48,674 nt of DNA from Spirosoma panaciterrae DSM 21099 (GTDB lineage Bacteria; Bacteroidota; Bacteroidia; Cytophagales; Spirosomataceae): NCBI RefSeq assembly GCF_000374025.1, contig NZ_KB893185.1, positions 76,499 through 125,172 on the forward strand, given 5' to 3'. Both the position numbers and the translations under genes were made by a program. The notes under the pieces are model-generated. The model was not told the origin of the DNA and did not search any database. It worked only from the letters and a program-made list of their open reading frames with translations. Of the stretch, positions 23,554 through 32,878 are shown one piece after another. Positions within the stretch are counted from its first letter, which is position 1. Every line of letters starts with the position of its first letter.

Positions 23554-26500
23554 TTAATTTGTCTTTAGGGTTGCCAGAAAACTTACGACATCCCGGATTT
23601 CCCGCTTGGTGAGCAGGTATTTCATGTCGGGCATACTCGATGGCGCATAGGTCGTTTTGGCGATTTTGTCTTTCTTAATTGTCCGGTCTGGATCATCGCC
23701 ACTTTTCAGTACGATTTCCGAATCGGTTTCTTTCTGCACAATACCGCTGAGTGTTTTGCCATCTTTTAGCTCAATCGTAGCCGTACCAAAACCGGGGGCC
23801 AGTCGGGCACTGGGATTGACGACCGCTTCGAGCAGCTGCTCCCGCGTCAGGCGGCTGGCTACCCCGTTGAGTCGTGGCCCCGCATTGCCACCCAGATCGT
23901 CGTAGGAGTGGCAGCGGATACATTGGGCCGTTTGATGCCGGAAGAAAATCCGACGGCCCTTGTCGGGCTCTCCACCGTACAAACTACCCTGATACGACGC
24001 TAAAACCGCATCGGGCGATTGTTTAGCCAGAATCGCTTTGTGTTGGGCAATCAGTTGGGGCGATTTGGTTTCGGTAATGGCTTCTTCCAGTTCCAGGCTC
24101 AGATCGACCGGAAGCTTGCCAGACGATAAGTCACCCAGAAGCTGATCGAAGATGGGTTTAGTGTTGGCGATGGGTAGCTTACCGAGTGTTACCAGAGCCG
24201 CCTGTTTTTCTTCGGTCGAGTGGGTTTGCAGCACCTCTTTCAGTTGAGCTACCATCTGGTCCTTGGGCATACTCGTTTTGCCGATGAGGTCCAGAGCCGC
24301 AACACGCACCCGCTTGTCTTTATCGGCCAGGGCGGTTTCGATGGCTGTGCCAATTTGCTTGTCGTTCAAGGCTGCCAGTGCCCGGAGCGCTTCCTCCCGA
24401 ATCTCGGCATCGCTGTCGTTTTTCAGACGGTCCAACAGCACAGAATTGGCGGTAGTTAACGACAACTTGCTGATGGCTCGAATGGCGCTTTTGCGGATAG
24501 GAGCGGCAGAGTTCGTAGCCATTGTCGTATACAAACTAGCCGACTTGGTCTTTAGAACAGCCGGGTCACGCGTGACCGGACCTCTATACCGGCCATCGAC
24601 CCGGTCGAGCAGCGAGGGTTTAGCCCAGGTGCTCAAGGCGTCCATGGCTTCGGCGCGTAAGGCAACAGGATTCTCCTCGCCATTAGCATAGCTAATCAGA
24701 TTCTGCACAGCCTCGGACGTTCCGACTCGTAAATTGGCGTTGATGGCTCGACGAACGAGGGCTTCGTTGGTAAATTTGGTTTTGACCAGTACGTTACCCA
24801 GGGCCGGTAGTGCCTGTGGAATCGACAAATCATCGTTGATGCCACGTGCAGCTTCAGTTACGATAAATTCGTCGCTATCGTTCAGGAAATTAGCGATGCC
24901 GGGATTCTGCATACGACGCAGAGCCACAACGGCCGCAATGCGAACGGCTTTTGATGGATGGCTCGACAGGGCAATAATCGGTTCGGCTTTACCCATACGG
25001 GCCAGTGCCAGGCTACCCGCATGGCGAATGTACGTGTCTTCGTCGTTGTTGGCCTCAAGTAGCGCAATGATCGGCTGAAGAGCTGGCACATAAGCAATTC
25101 GACCCAGGGCCTCGGCCGCAAAGAAGCGCGTACGGGCGTTTTCATCTTTCAGCATTGGAACCAGCGCCGAACCCGCAGCCGCATAGCGAATGTCGCCCAG
25201 CCAGCGGGCGGCCTGTGCCCGGATTTCGGGATCGCTGTCTTTCAGATACGGCATCAGGCGCTGGGCATATTTGGCATCTTTACGCGCCAGTTGGCTTATG
25301 CCCCAGATGCTGTGCACCCGCGCCAGTTGATGCTCGGTTTGCTGGAGCATTTGACCGAAGGCCGTTGCACCCGCTTCGCCCCGTTTTACGAGTTCAAACT
25401 GCGCTTTCTGCCGAACGCGCATATCCGCATTTTTGAGGTAGCTGCTTAGTTCATTTACCGGGGTTTTGCTGAAATTTTGCGCCAGTAGCTTCTTGGTCAG
25501 CGCCCGCTCGGCCCAGTTAGCACCGTCTTTATCGTCGAGTTTCCAGATGCGGCCATAATCTTTGGTATCCCAACCGTTGATCCAGTCAGCTACATACATG
25601 GCCCCATCCGGTCCGAAATCGAGTCCGGTGGCCAGCACATTACCCAGAATTTTCTTCGACTTATCCAGTTCGAAGGAAGCACCTTTAGGCTTGAGCGTGA
25701 ATGAGTGAACGCCCGATGCTGCCGGATTACCCACAAATTCAGCAATGAAAAAGGTGTTTTTATACTTCGGGCTCAACGCGGTACCGGGGTTATAGAGCAT
25801 ACCTGCCGGGCCGCTGACGAAGTTGGCCAGTGGGGGCAGAATGTAAGCCGCCTGTCCGTTGAAACGTGGCTTAAACATTTGCTCGTCCATCCAAACCTTA
25901 TACGTATTATTCAACGGATCGCGGTATTTGCCGTACTGCCAGTTGCTTCGCCAGCCCGTATCCGACCCGTTGACGATGTAGACCAGCCGCTCTTTTTCGC
26001 CAGGATGATCGCCATCATTGTCTTCGCTGATCAGATTGCCGTATTCGTCAAAAACAAACTCGTGGGTATTCCGAACCCCATAGGCAAATACTTCAAAATC
26101 GCTGCCATCCGGGTTCGACCGTACAACGACACCGCTATTCGGGTGCGCCCATTTTTTGCCATCGGGCCCAACGCCATTGAAACCAATATCGCCGATTTGC
26201 CAGTAAATGCGCCCGTCGGGTCCCATTTCTACCCCCGACAGACCGTGGCCGCTGAAGCCGATGTGAACCCCGTACCCGTGCGAGATCGATTTTTTCTCAT
26301 CGGCAATGCCATCGCCATTTTTGTCGCGCAGCCGCCATAGATCGGGGGCTACAGTTACATAAAGGTCGTTGCCGTCCGACAAAACGCCACCCATTACGTC
26401 GGTTGTTTCGTCGTGGAAATCGTTGACGACCATCTTCGACAGGTCGGCTACACCATCGCCGTTGGTATCTTCGAGCCTGAACACCTGTTCGCGTTCAACG

Positions 26501-26976
26501 GTCATGTCGCGCCAGTCGTGCGATCCATCACCATTCACATCCTTGAGCCACTCGTTCTTCTTGCTATTGGCAGGGGAGAGGACCTGGTGCAGAAACGCCC
26601 GTTTGTCTTCAACCGTCTGCAGTCGGTTCGATTCGATTTCCCAATCCTGGTGCCCCCGAATGTCGAACTCCGAGTTTTTCTGCCGGTTGGTTCGGGTATA
26701 ATACAGCCGTCCGAAGTCGTCGATGTCGATACCGATCGGGTCCGATACCAGCGAGTCGACACCCCAGAGTTTTAACGTCAGTCCGTCGGCCAGTTGCGGC
26801 TTCACCAGTGCTTCAACGGCATGAGCCATTTCGGCGGCTTTAGCCGGAGCCAGTTTTTTAATACGCTGGGTAATCGGATCGTCCATAAATCCGGTAAGAC
26901 CTATCCAGGTCGTTAGCCCAACGGCTGCCAACGGAAGCAGCGATTGTCGGAGGGGAAATCGCGTTATTTTTTTCAT
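23554..26976 (-). CDS. PVC-type c-type cytochrome / beta-propeller / HEAT-repeat protein
   Basis: This 1140-aa exported protein has three parts. After an N-terminal membrane or signal segment (about 12-30), a six-bladed propeller of the PVC-type heme-binding dehydrogenase group covers about 60-480, with DPIGIDIDDFGRLYYT, GVEMGPDGRIYWQIGDIG and LDFGPDGAMYVADWI. It also has EF-hand-like DxNGDG loops (DVNGDGSHDW, DTNGDGVADL, DKNGDGIADE) that probably bind calcium. HEAT-like repeats occupy about 490-960 (DSDPEIRAQAARWLG, DKRVRVAALDLIG). A cytochrome c domain with CIRCH (C1019, C1022, H1023) and a DUF1592-like GKTLSGIVQKETDSEIVLKSGDD segment ends the protein. It should be a periplasmic electron-transfer enzyme, possibly oxidising a sugar or related compound; substrate unknown. 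It is a single-gene unit. Confidence 0.88.
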   Translation of the reverse strand: MKKITRFPLRQSLLPLAAVGLTTWIGLTGFMDDPITQRIKKLAPAKAAEMAHAVEALVKPQLADGLTLKLWGVDSLVSDPIGIDIDDFGRLYYTRTNRQKNSEFDIRGHQDWEIESNRLQTVEDKRAFLHQVLSPANSKKNEWLKDVNGDGSHDWRDMTVEREQVFRLEDTNGDGVADLSKMVVNDFHDETTDVMGGVLSDGNDLYVTVAPDLWRLRDKNGDGIADEKKSISHGYGVHIGFSGHGLSGVEMGPDGRIYWQIGDIGFNGVGPDGKKWAHPNSGVVVRSNPDGSDFEVFAYGVRNTHEFVFDEYGNLISEDNDGDHPGEKERLVYIVNGSDTGWRSNWQYGKYRDPLNNTYKVWMDEQMFKPRFNGQAAYILPPLANFVSGPAGMLYNPGTALSPKYKNTFFIAEFVGNPAASGVHSFTLKPKGASFELDKSKKILGNVLATGLDFGPDGAMYVADWINGWDTKDYGRIWKLDDKDGANWAERALTKKLLAQNFSKTPVNELSSYLKNADMRVRQKAQFELVKRGEAGATAFGQMLQQTEHQLARVHSIWGISQLARKDAKYAQRLMPYLKDSDPEIRAQAARWLGDIRYAAAGSALVPMLKDENARTRFFAAEALGRIAYVPALQPIIALLEANNDEDTYIRHAGSLALARMGKAEPIIALSSHPSKAVRIAAVVALRRMQNPGIANFLNDSDEFIVTEAARGINDDLSIPQALPALGNVLVKTKFTNEALVRRAINANLRVGTSEAVQNLISYANGEENPVALRAEAMDALSTWAKPSLLDRVDGRYRGPVTRDPAVLKTKSASLYTTMATNSAAPIRKSAIRAISKLSLTTANSVLLDRLKNDSDAEIREEALRALAALNDKQIGTAIETALADKDKRVRVAALDLIGKTSMPKDQMVAQLKEVLQTHSTEEKQAALVTLGKLPIANTKPIFDQLLGDLSSGKLPVDLSLELEEAITETKSPQLIAQHKAILAKQSPDAVLASYQGSLYGGEPDKGRRIFFRHQTAQCIRCHSYDDLGGNAGPRLNGVASRLTREQLLEAVVNPSARLAPGFGTATIELKDGKTLSGIVQKETDSEIVLKSGDDPDRTIKKDKIAKTTYAPSSMPDMKYLLTKREIRDVVSFLATLKTN

Positions 26977-27281
26977 GCAAAGAATCAGTACGTCAGGCAG
27001 ATTGAATGAGCCAAAGTCAGGTTGTTTACGCGTTTCTGACGACCAATTGATAAAGAGATTTTTGCCCTGTTTTTAACTTCCTGAGCAGTTAAAACTTTGG
27101 CGAAGCTGTCGAGCAAGTTCAGACCATAGCAGAGAAGCTCTACAGATACACAACCTGTACTATAGTCTCCGTTCTAGGAGTTCAGTATTCGAGTGGTTGA
27201 TGGATTTTGCAGCGTGAACCAATCAATGATTGTGTAGCTGAAAGTTTACGGGTAGTATCAGACTTTACCAGCCAGCACTTA
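26977..27281. other. Gene-free stretch
   Basis: This 305-base region is upstream of the cytochrome gene and beyond the end of the TIGR03643 gene, both on the minus strand. I see no exact TAnnTTTG on the minus strand, no strong hairpin and no credible reading frame. It presumably holds the cytochrome promoter. Confidence 0.4.
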
Positions 27282-27569
27282 CTACCGCTTGCTGATTCGG
27301 TTGTGTGTTATGGAACGCTGTTGATCAGACTTAAACCGTTCACCAACACCTGCCGACAAGGCTGCGTGTTTAGTGGCTCTGCCCTGAACTCTGGCCCGCC
27401 ACCGGCGCCAGGAAGCAGGCTTTAAGTGGGCTCGTAGGAGTTTGATGACGGCAGACTCCGGTAAACCAAATTGTGCCTCTATAGCATCAAAAGGAGTACG
27501 ATCTTCCCAGGCCATTTCGATCAATCGATCAAGATCGTCTTGACTCAATTCATGAGATTGCGGTTTCAT
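27282..27569 (-). CDS. TIGR03643 family protein
   Basis: This small basic protein of 95 aa has the conserved block LDRLIEMAWEDRTPFDAIEAQFGL, then ESAVIKLLRAHLKPASWRRWRARVQGR and TKHAAL. This is the TIGR03643 signature. The family is a helix-turn-helix-like domain of unknown role, common in aquatic bacteria and often found near photolyase or cryptochrome genes. None is adjacent here. The C-terminal 25 residues (SAGVGERFKSDQQRSITHNR) extend beyond the usual end and may be disordered. It is probably cytosolic. Confidence 0.85.
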   Translation of the reverse strand: MKPQSHELSQDDLDRLIEMAWEDRTPFDAIEAQFGLPESAVIKLLRAHLKPASWRRWRARVQGRATKHAALSAGVGERFKSDQQRSITHNRISKR

Positions 27570-27660
27570 GTACCTATAATGTGGTTAATAAGCGAAAGGT
27601 TACACTTACAATGAGTGTATTTGCGAGCTACAAGCGGTAACGGATGCATTTTCTGATTAC

Positions 27661-28425
27661 CTAAAGCGTTAGCAACAGGCCTACCGATGCGTAATTGATC
27701 CAGGTAAAATTATACACCTCATCAACATCGGCCCCGCCTTCTACTACCCGATACCCTGCCTTTATGCCAACGGTTCGATTAATGGCATAAGCGCCACCCA
27801 GAAAAATGTCTTCTGCCCGGCCAAAGCGCGAGCCCAGTGCATCCCCTTCGAGCCATATCCGCCAATGCTCGTCGGGTTTGTAGACAACATTGACATTGAC
27901 CAGCGGCACAAAGCCTACATTCGGAAAATTGGAACGGGCCGACTCATTGGCAAACTGGACATTCGCATCCCGGATTTTTGCCGTCAATCCCAGTCCTGCC
28001 TGCCATTTGTTGCGGTTAATAAACTCGTAGCGATACGTCAGCCGATAGGAGTTAAATGTATAGTCAACGTTTGTGGGGCGGTTGGCGGCAAAAAGCTGAT
28101 TGTTGAAGTTTACATCCTGACGCAGTTCGCCCTGATAGCGCACTGTTAGTGGAGCGTACAAAAGCGAAATGGTGTGCCGATTGGCTATCGTATAACTTAG
28201 CCGGGCGCGATAAAACGCGGTTGGTTTTGCGGTTAAATTATCGGGAAGATTGACGTATGTTCCTCCCTGATTAGGTATTCTGATTTCATTGTAAGGAGTC
28301 CCAAGTACGAGTCCCGACTCCAGATCGAGCCGTAGTTGAGCCTGCGCTGAGATCCCCATGAAAAACAGCAGAACGACGCAGAACCCAATTGAAAAGACCT
28401 CAGGAAAATGTATTTTTCTGTGCAT
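27661..28425 (-). CDS. Predicted outer-membrane beta-barrel protein
   Basis: This exported protein has 254 aa from the ATG at 28425. An in-frame start at 28533 would add 36 residues that do not look like a signal. A signal peptide (FSIGFCVVLLFFMGISAQAQ) is followed by about ten amphipathic strands, for example LRLDLESGLVLGTPYNEI, TISLLYAPLTVRYQGEL, YRLTYRYEFINRNKWQAGLGLTAKI and NYASVGLLLTL at the end. I cannot place it in a named family. The repeated strand-turn pattern supports a small beta barrel of the outer membrane. It is divergent from the DUF808 gene (149 bases between starts). Confidence 0.65.
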   Translation of the reverse strand: MHRKIHFPEVFSIGFCVVLLFFMGISAQAQLRLDLESGLVLGTPYNEIRIPNQGGTYVNLPDNLTAKPTAFYRARLSYTIANRHTISLLYAPLTVRYQGELRQDVNFNNQLFAANRPTNVDYTFNSYRLTYRYEFINRNKWQAGLGLTAKIRDANVQFANESARSNFPNVGFVPLVNVNVVYKPDEHWRIWLEGDALGSRFGRAEDIFLGGAYAINRTVGIKAGYRVVEGGADVDEVYNFTWINYASVGLLLTL

Positions 28426-28574
28426 TCTTCCTAAACGATCTTGCTGACAAATGGTTTTAGAGTAAATTCCTGGCGGATCGAGTCCTGTCAGGTTGAGTAG
28501 GCAGTTCGGTTCTGCCCCCACGTTCAGGTACAAACTCCCCCTAAACGTTGATCCTATTTAACGTAAAAACAACA

Positions 28575-29459
28575 ATGGCATCTGGCATTTTTGCAATTTT
28601 AGATGATATAGCGGCTCTGATGGATGACATGGCGTTGGCCACAAAAGTAGCCACGCGAAAGACGGCTGGTATACTGGGAGATGACCTGGCTGTAAATGCG
28701 GAAAAAGCTACAGGATTCCTGGCCGATCGGGAGTTGCCCATATTATGGGCTATTACGAAAGGGTCACTGCTCAATAAACTGATTATCGTTCCGATAGCAC
28801 TGTTACTCAACGCATTCGTTCCTGTAGCCATTACTGTCGTCCTGTTGTTGGGCGGCTGTTATCTGGCTTATGAGGGTGCAGAAAAAATAATAGACTACTT
28901 CGGTAAGTCAAAAGAAAGTCATCGCCCTGCCACCTCAGAGGACGCTCGGGAACGCCCTGTCGTCGATGATGAAAAGGCTAAGGTAAAATCCGCTATTACC
29001 ACTGACTTTATCCTATCGGTAGAAATTGTCATTATTGCGTTGGGGTCAGTGACCGACCAGGAATCGTTGATCCAGATCGCAACGGTATCGGTAGTGGCTC
29101 TACTAGCTACGGTTGGCGTGTACGGTCTGGTTGCGCTTCTGGTTCGAATGGATGATGCTGGTCGTCAGCTAATCCGTTGGTCGAATAATACAGGGTTCTT
29201 TAGTAAACTTGGCCACGGTCTGGTTGGGGCTCTGCCGATCATCATCCGGCTTTTGAGTATAGTAGGAACCGTCGCCCTATTGCTGGTTGCTGGTGGCATA
29301 TTTGTGCATAACCTACACTTCCTGCACGCGTTTCTTCCTGGCCTTCCTGCGTTTGTAAAAGAGTTTGGTATCGGGCTGGTGGTTGGGTTGGTCCTTGCTG
29401 GTCTGGTTACCCTGTTTAAGCTGGTAACCCGGTCTACTAAACCACATGCTGTCGGGTAA
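28575..29459 (+). CDS. DUF808 family membrane protein (YedI-like)
   Basis: This 294-aa inner-membrane protein starts at the ATG at 28575, which gives the family-typical beginning MASGIFAILDDIAALMDDMA. A TTG at 28548 would add nine residues with no support. The DDIA..DD pattern, VATRKTAGILGDDLAVNAEKATG and the following hydrophobic segments (LIIVPIALLLNAFVPVAITVVLLLGG; FILSVEIVIIALGSVT; LVGALPIIIRLLSIVGTVALLLVAGGIF; GIGLVVGLVLAGLVTLFKL) are those of DUF808/YedI. The molecular function is unknown. Convergent with the first esterase gene, it is followed by a strong hairpin. Confidence 0.88.
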   Translation: MASGIFAILDDIAALMDDMALATKVATRKTAGILGDDLAVNAEKATGFLADRELPILWAITKGSLLNKLIIVPIALLLNAFVPVAITVVLLLGGCYLAYEGAEKIIDYFGKSKESHRPATSEDARERPVVDDEKAKVKSAITTDFILSVEIVIIALGSVTDQESLIQIATVSVVALLATVGVYGLVALLVRMDDAGRQLIRWSNNTGFFSKLGHGLVGALPIIIRLLSIVGTVALLLVAGGIFVHNLHFLHAFLPGLPAFVKEFGIGLVVGLVLAGLVTLFKLVTRSTKPHAVG

Positions 29460-29532
29460 TTTTAAACCAGCACGACATAACTATTCGTATTGGTTGTTTC
29501 TATGCTGGCCTTTTTATAGGTAGACAGTAATG

Positions 29533-29581
29533 CAGCGGTCGAGTCATCAGCGTATTTACTCTGCTGATGACTCGACCGCTG
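29533..29581. terminator. Long hairpin between the DUF808 gene and the esterase operon
   Basis: Perfect 19-bp arms (29533-29551 and 29563-29581) surround an 11-base loop. It lies between convergent stop codons at 29459 (+) and 29594 (-) and probably ends both transcripts, although neither side has a long T tract. Confidence 0.65.
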
Positions 29582-29593
29582 TCGTTCATAAGC

Positions 29594-31219
29594 TTACATG
29601 GATTTGCCTAAGGCAATTTCCAGCAGTTCTTTGTCGGGGTGATTTTTTACCTGGCAGCTATTATCGAAAAGCATCGTAGCGCCGTTTTGGGCATTATACT
29701 GCGGCCAGTTGGGCAGGCTTTTATTGTTTGGATTACCGCTACGAGCAAATGCGATCCAGGCATTGCTCATCTTGTCGGCCAGCGCATAGGCGTCTTTACC
29801 TCCTCCCGTCATTTCTTCGCAACGGGCAATGTTGTTGAACGCAAATGGAATTTCCATGCAGTGCATCGACTTATACAGGCCATCGTTTACCGGCGAATTC
29901 CAGGTGAAGAGGTACATATACACCGGGGCAGCACCGGCAACCGCTTTTTGATTGGCCTGTCGGATCACACCCGCCCGAAAATTGATGTCGATGTTGATGT
30001 AATCGGATGGATTGCTGGTTTCGGGATAGGCCTTTTTTACAGCCGCCATATAGGCGTCGGCTTTGTCGCCAATTCGTTTCTGCATCGCTGCTTTAGCCGC
30101 TTCCATGTCGGTTGCGCGGTTGGCCGGGTTGAAAGGACCAAATTCGGTTTTGGTTGAGCCAACCAGCAACGGGACGTTCTTCGCCAGCTCCATCGCAGCG
30201 GGTTCCGAAATCTGGTAGGGCAGGAAGTTACCGTCGTGAATCGGGCCCCAGCCCAGGCCAAAACCGCCCTGATTTTGACCTTTTAAGCTTTCATTTACTT
30301 TACGTAAGGCGCGTTTTCCGGCAGCGTTCAGGCGCTCGTAGGAGATTTTTTGCAGCGAATCGACCTGGTTAGGCTGAAAATGCAATTCTTCCAGCAGTGC
30401 AGCGCCGACCTTACGAGCCAGATCGCTCTCGGTGAAGCTGGTCAGGTAACTACCACTTTGCACAATGGCTTTGTGAAATAATCCTTTGGCCGATGGCGCA
30501 TTCATTAGGCTGGTCACTTTGCCGCCACCACCCGACTGACCAAAAATGGTTACGTTGTTCGGATCGCCACCAAACTGAGCGATGTTTTCTTTTACCCATT
30601 GCAGCGACGCTACCAAATCCATTAACCCCGCATTGGGCGAATTTTTGTATTTGTCACCATAGGCCGACAGGTCCAGAAAACCCAGAATATTCAGCCGGTG
30701 ATTGACCGTTACAACCACGACATCCCCTTTTTTGGATAGGCTTTCGCCATCGTATGAGGGCAGCTCAACCGACGAACCCGCCGTGAAGCCACCGCCGTGA
30801 AACCATACCATAACGGGGCGCTTTTTTGCTTCAGTCAGTTGGGGTGTCCAGACGTTCAGGCTCAGGCAGTTTTCGTTAGTGTAGCCCCAGTCGTGATGAA
30901 ACGGAAACTCGATTTCGTCATAGGTAGAGGTCGTCGGGTCCATTGGGCAGACTGGTCCGTAGGTCATTGACGAACGGACTCCCGTCCACGAATCGGGTTT
31001 GGAAGGGCCCATGAACCGCTCGGCTTTGGCATACGGAATGCCCTTGAACGTAAACGTACCGTTGTGGATATAACCGCGAACTTTGCCGGATGCGGTAGGC
31101 GCAACGGCAATATCTTTCCCGGCCATAATCGGGGTAGGGGCTGCTTTTGGGGTTTGCGCTACCGCTAGCAGCGGAAGGCTCAACACGGCTAACGAGAATA
31201 GAATTGTGTTGGTTTTCAT
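29594..31219 (-). CDS. Secreted type-B carboxylesterase
   Basis: This 541-aa alpha/beta-hydrolase has a signal peptide (about 1-21, ending AVAQ). Visible carboxylesterase motifs are GIPYAKAERF, the oxyanion block VMVWFHGGGF (136-145), the nucleophile S229 in TIFGQSGGGG, the acid E359 in GSTKTEFGPF and H453 in SMHCMEIPF, completing the triad. Family members cleave carboxylic esters; the substrate here is unknown. The conserved GxSxG is unusual in having four glycines after the serine instead of the common GQSAG. The gene is the last of an apparent five-gene minus-strand operon and follows its paralogue by 35 bases. Export suggests action on an external polymer or its side groups. Confidence 0.88.
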   Translation of the reverse strand: MKTNTILFSLAVLSLPLLAVAQTPKAAPTPIMAGKDIAVAPTASGKVRGYIHNGTFTFKGIPYAKAERFMGPSKPDSWTGVRSSMTYGPVCPMDPTTSTYDEIEFPFHHDWGYTNENCLSLNVWTPQLTEAKKRPVMVWFHGGGFTAGSSVELPSYDGESLSKKGDVVVVTVNHRLNILGFLDLSAYGDKYKNSPNAGLMDLVASLQWVKENIAQFGGDPNNVTIFGQSGGGGKVTSLMNAPSAKGLFHKAIVQSGSYLTSFTESDLARKVGAALLEELHFQPNQVDSLQKISYERLNAAGKRALRKVNESLKGQNQGGFGLGWGPIHDGNFLPYQISEPAAMELAKNVPLLVGSTKTEFGPFNPANRATDMEAAKAAMQKRIGDKADAYMAAVKKAYPETSNPSDYINIDINFRAGVIRQANQKAVAGAAPVYMYLFTWNSPVNDGLYKSMHCMEIPFAFNNIARCEEMTGGGKDAYALADKMSNAWIAFARSGNPNNKSLPNWPQYNAQNGATMLFDNSCQVKNHPDKELLEIALGKSM

Positions 31220-31254
31220 TGGGGTTGGGATACTTGTAGGTTGGTTTATGTAAT

Positions 31255-32802
31255 TTATCGCTTGCTAATGATCGAAAATAGAAAGTCGAGAGCTGCTTCG
31301 TCGGGCAGTTGCGCAGCAGCAGTTTTATCGCCAAAGACCATAATCTGTTTATCCTTGGCGGAATAAGCAGGCCAGTGAGGCAGTCCTTTGCCATTTGGAT
31401 CACCTGTTTTGATGAAATTGGTAATACTGCCTGACATGTACCAGGATAGCTCGCCATCGATCGGTTCCAGCGGACGAAGCTTGTGGTCGATGAAGTTCAG
31501 ATTGTCGTACATGTAGGCAACTTCTCCGGTATGGAATGCGCCGTAGCGTGCATATTCGCCCGTTGCTGGAATCTTTCGGGTAAAGCGGTAAACATAAACG
31601 GGCTTGCCCTGTTTGCTGGCAATGTTGGCCCAGGTGTAGTTCTGCGCCCCGAAAATCATGTCTCTGGAGATTTTCATCTGCGAGCTGGCTGCTTCCGCAT
31701 CGGTTCCGCCCGGATAGTATTTCAGAAACTGCTCTGCTTTATCGCCGTATTGCTGCTCGATTTGCTTTCGGTAGGCTTCTGCATGTTTCGGCGGGCCAAA
31801 CGACATACCTTCGTCTTCGTTCCAGCCTGTTAGCAAGGCCACATTGTTCTCTTTACCAGCCGCAAAAATGGCCGGAATGGACGCTGGCAATACATAACCG
31901 TCGATGATGGGGCCACGACCCTGGGCTTTTTTCAGGATTTCGTCGGCTGGTTTGGCGCGTAACTCCGCTAGCGATGAGGCCCCCAATGCCTGAGCCATTT
32001 TCAAGCCAGCTTCTTCACCTTGCTGAAGCGTCGGGTGCGGAGTGGCAAAGCTGGCACCGCTTTCGGCAATGGCTTTCGTGAACAAACCCTTTGCGAGTGG
32101 GGTGGCTACCATACAGTTCACACTCATGGATCCGGCCGACTGTCCGGCGATGGTTACATTATTCGGATCGCCCCCAAATTGAGCGATGTTTTTCCTGACC
32201 CATTGCAGAGCCGCTACCTGATCCATGAGCCCATAATTGCCCGATGCATGATGCGGTGATTCTTTAGTTAGTTCGGGGTGAGCGAAGAATCCAAACGGTC
32301 CCACACGGTAGTTGGCACTGACGAAAATGATGCCTTTTTTAGCCGTTGCCTCGCCATCGTAAATAGCGCAGCCGGCCCCACCACTATTGAATCCGCCACC
32401 GTAAATCCAGACCAGCACCGGGCGTTTTTCGCTGGATGAATTCGCCCCCGACCATACGTTCAGATACAGACAGTCTTCGCTGATCGGTTCTTTCGGAATC
32501 AGGAATTCAGCACTCCACGGCCCAAACGGGTTTGGTGTTCCCTGCATCGGGCTTGCGCCAAAGGCATTGCATTGGCGAACGCCCGACCAGGGTTTTACAG
32601 GCTGCGGAGCTTTCCATCGTAGATCGCCAACAGGCGGTGCCGCAAACGGAATCCCTCGAAAAATATGGACATCACCATCCTTATTGAGGGTTCCCGAGAT
32701 CTGGCCACCTTCCACTTTTACAGTATCAAACTCTTTGTGATTGGAGGTAAAAGCCGCTATGCCAAATAACGTTAGGAATGCAAGAGAAAGAACTGGTTTC
32801 AT
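31255..32802 (-). CDS. Secreted type-B carboxylesterase (paralogue)
   Basis: This 515-aa protein starts at the ATG at 32802. A longer frame to 32862 would translate through the arms of an inverted repeat and add no signal. A signal peptide (MKPVLSLAFLTLFGIAAFTS) is followed by GIPFAAPPVGDLRW, the typical entry motif, and VWIYGGGF. The nucleophile is S222 in TIAGQSAGS, with the acid E331 in NEDEG and H424 in AFHTGEV. It shares the fold and many blocks with the esterase encoded downstream but is clearly diverged. A 76-base gap holding a perfect 23-bp palindrome separates it from the esterase-D-like gene upstream, so translation of the two halves of the operon may be differently controlled. Confidence 0.88.
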   Translation of the reverse strand: MKPVLSLAFLTLFGIAAFTSNHKEFDTVKVEGGQISGTLNKDGDVHIFRGIPFAAPPVGDLRWKAPQPVKPWSGVRQCNAFGASPMQGTPNPFGPWSAEFLIPKEPISEDCLYLNVWSGANSSSEKRPVLVWIYGGGFNSGGAGCAIYDGEATAKKGIIFVSANYRVGPFGFFAHPELTKESPHHASGNYGLMDQVAALQWVRKNIAQFGGDPNNVTIAGQSAGSMSVNCMVATPLAKGLFTKAIAESGASFATPHPTLQQGEEAGLKMAQALGASSLAELRAKPADEILKKAQGRGPIIDGYVLPASIPAIFAAGKENNVALLTGWNEDEGMSFGPPKHAEAYRKQIEQQYGDKAEQFLKYYPGGTDAEAASSQMKISRDMIFGAQNYTWANIASKQGKPVYVYRFTRKIPATGEYARYGAFHTGEVAYMYDNLNFIDHKLRPLEPIDGELSWYMSGSITNFIKTGDPNGKGLPHWPAYSAKDKQIMVFGDKTAAAQLPDEAALDFLFSIISKR

Positions 32803-32819
32803 GATAGGGTTTAGATGGA

Positions 32820-32878
32820 TAGAACGCAGATTTTTATGATCTGTGTAAATCATATAGATCATAAAAATCTGCGTTCTA
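32820..32878. repeat. Perfect 23-bp palindrome of a dispersed family (copy A)
   Basis: Arms 32820-32842 and 32856-32878 are exactly complementary (they begin TAGAACGCAGATTTTTATG) with a 13-base loop. The right arm touches the stop codon of the upstream esterase. The right half aligns with 39409-39455, so the unit is repetitive. Confidence 0.8.

Noticed and set aside
25705..26340. 211-codon open frame on the plus strand
   Set aside because: It is antisense to the propeller region of the cytochrome gene, which carries clear motifs; a by-product of codon bias.
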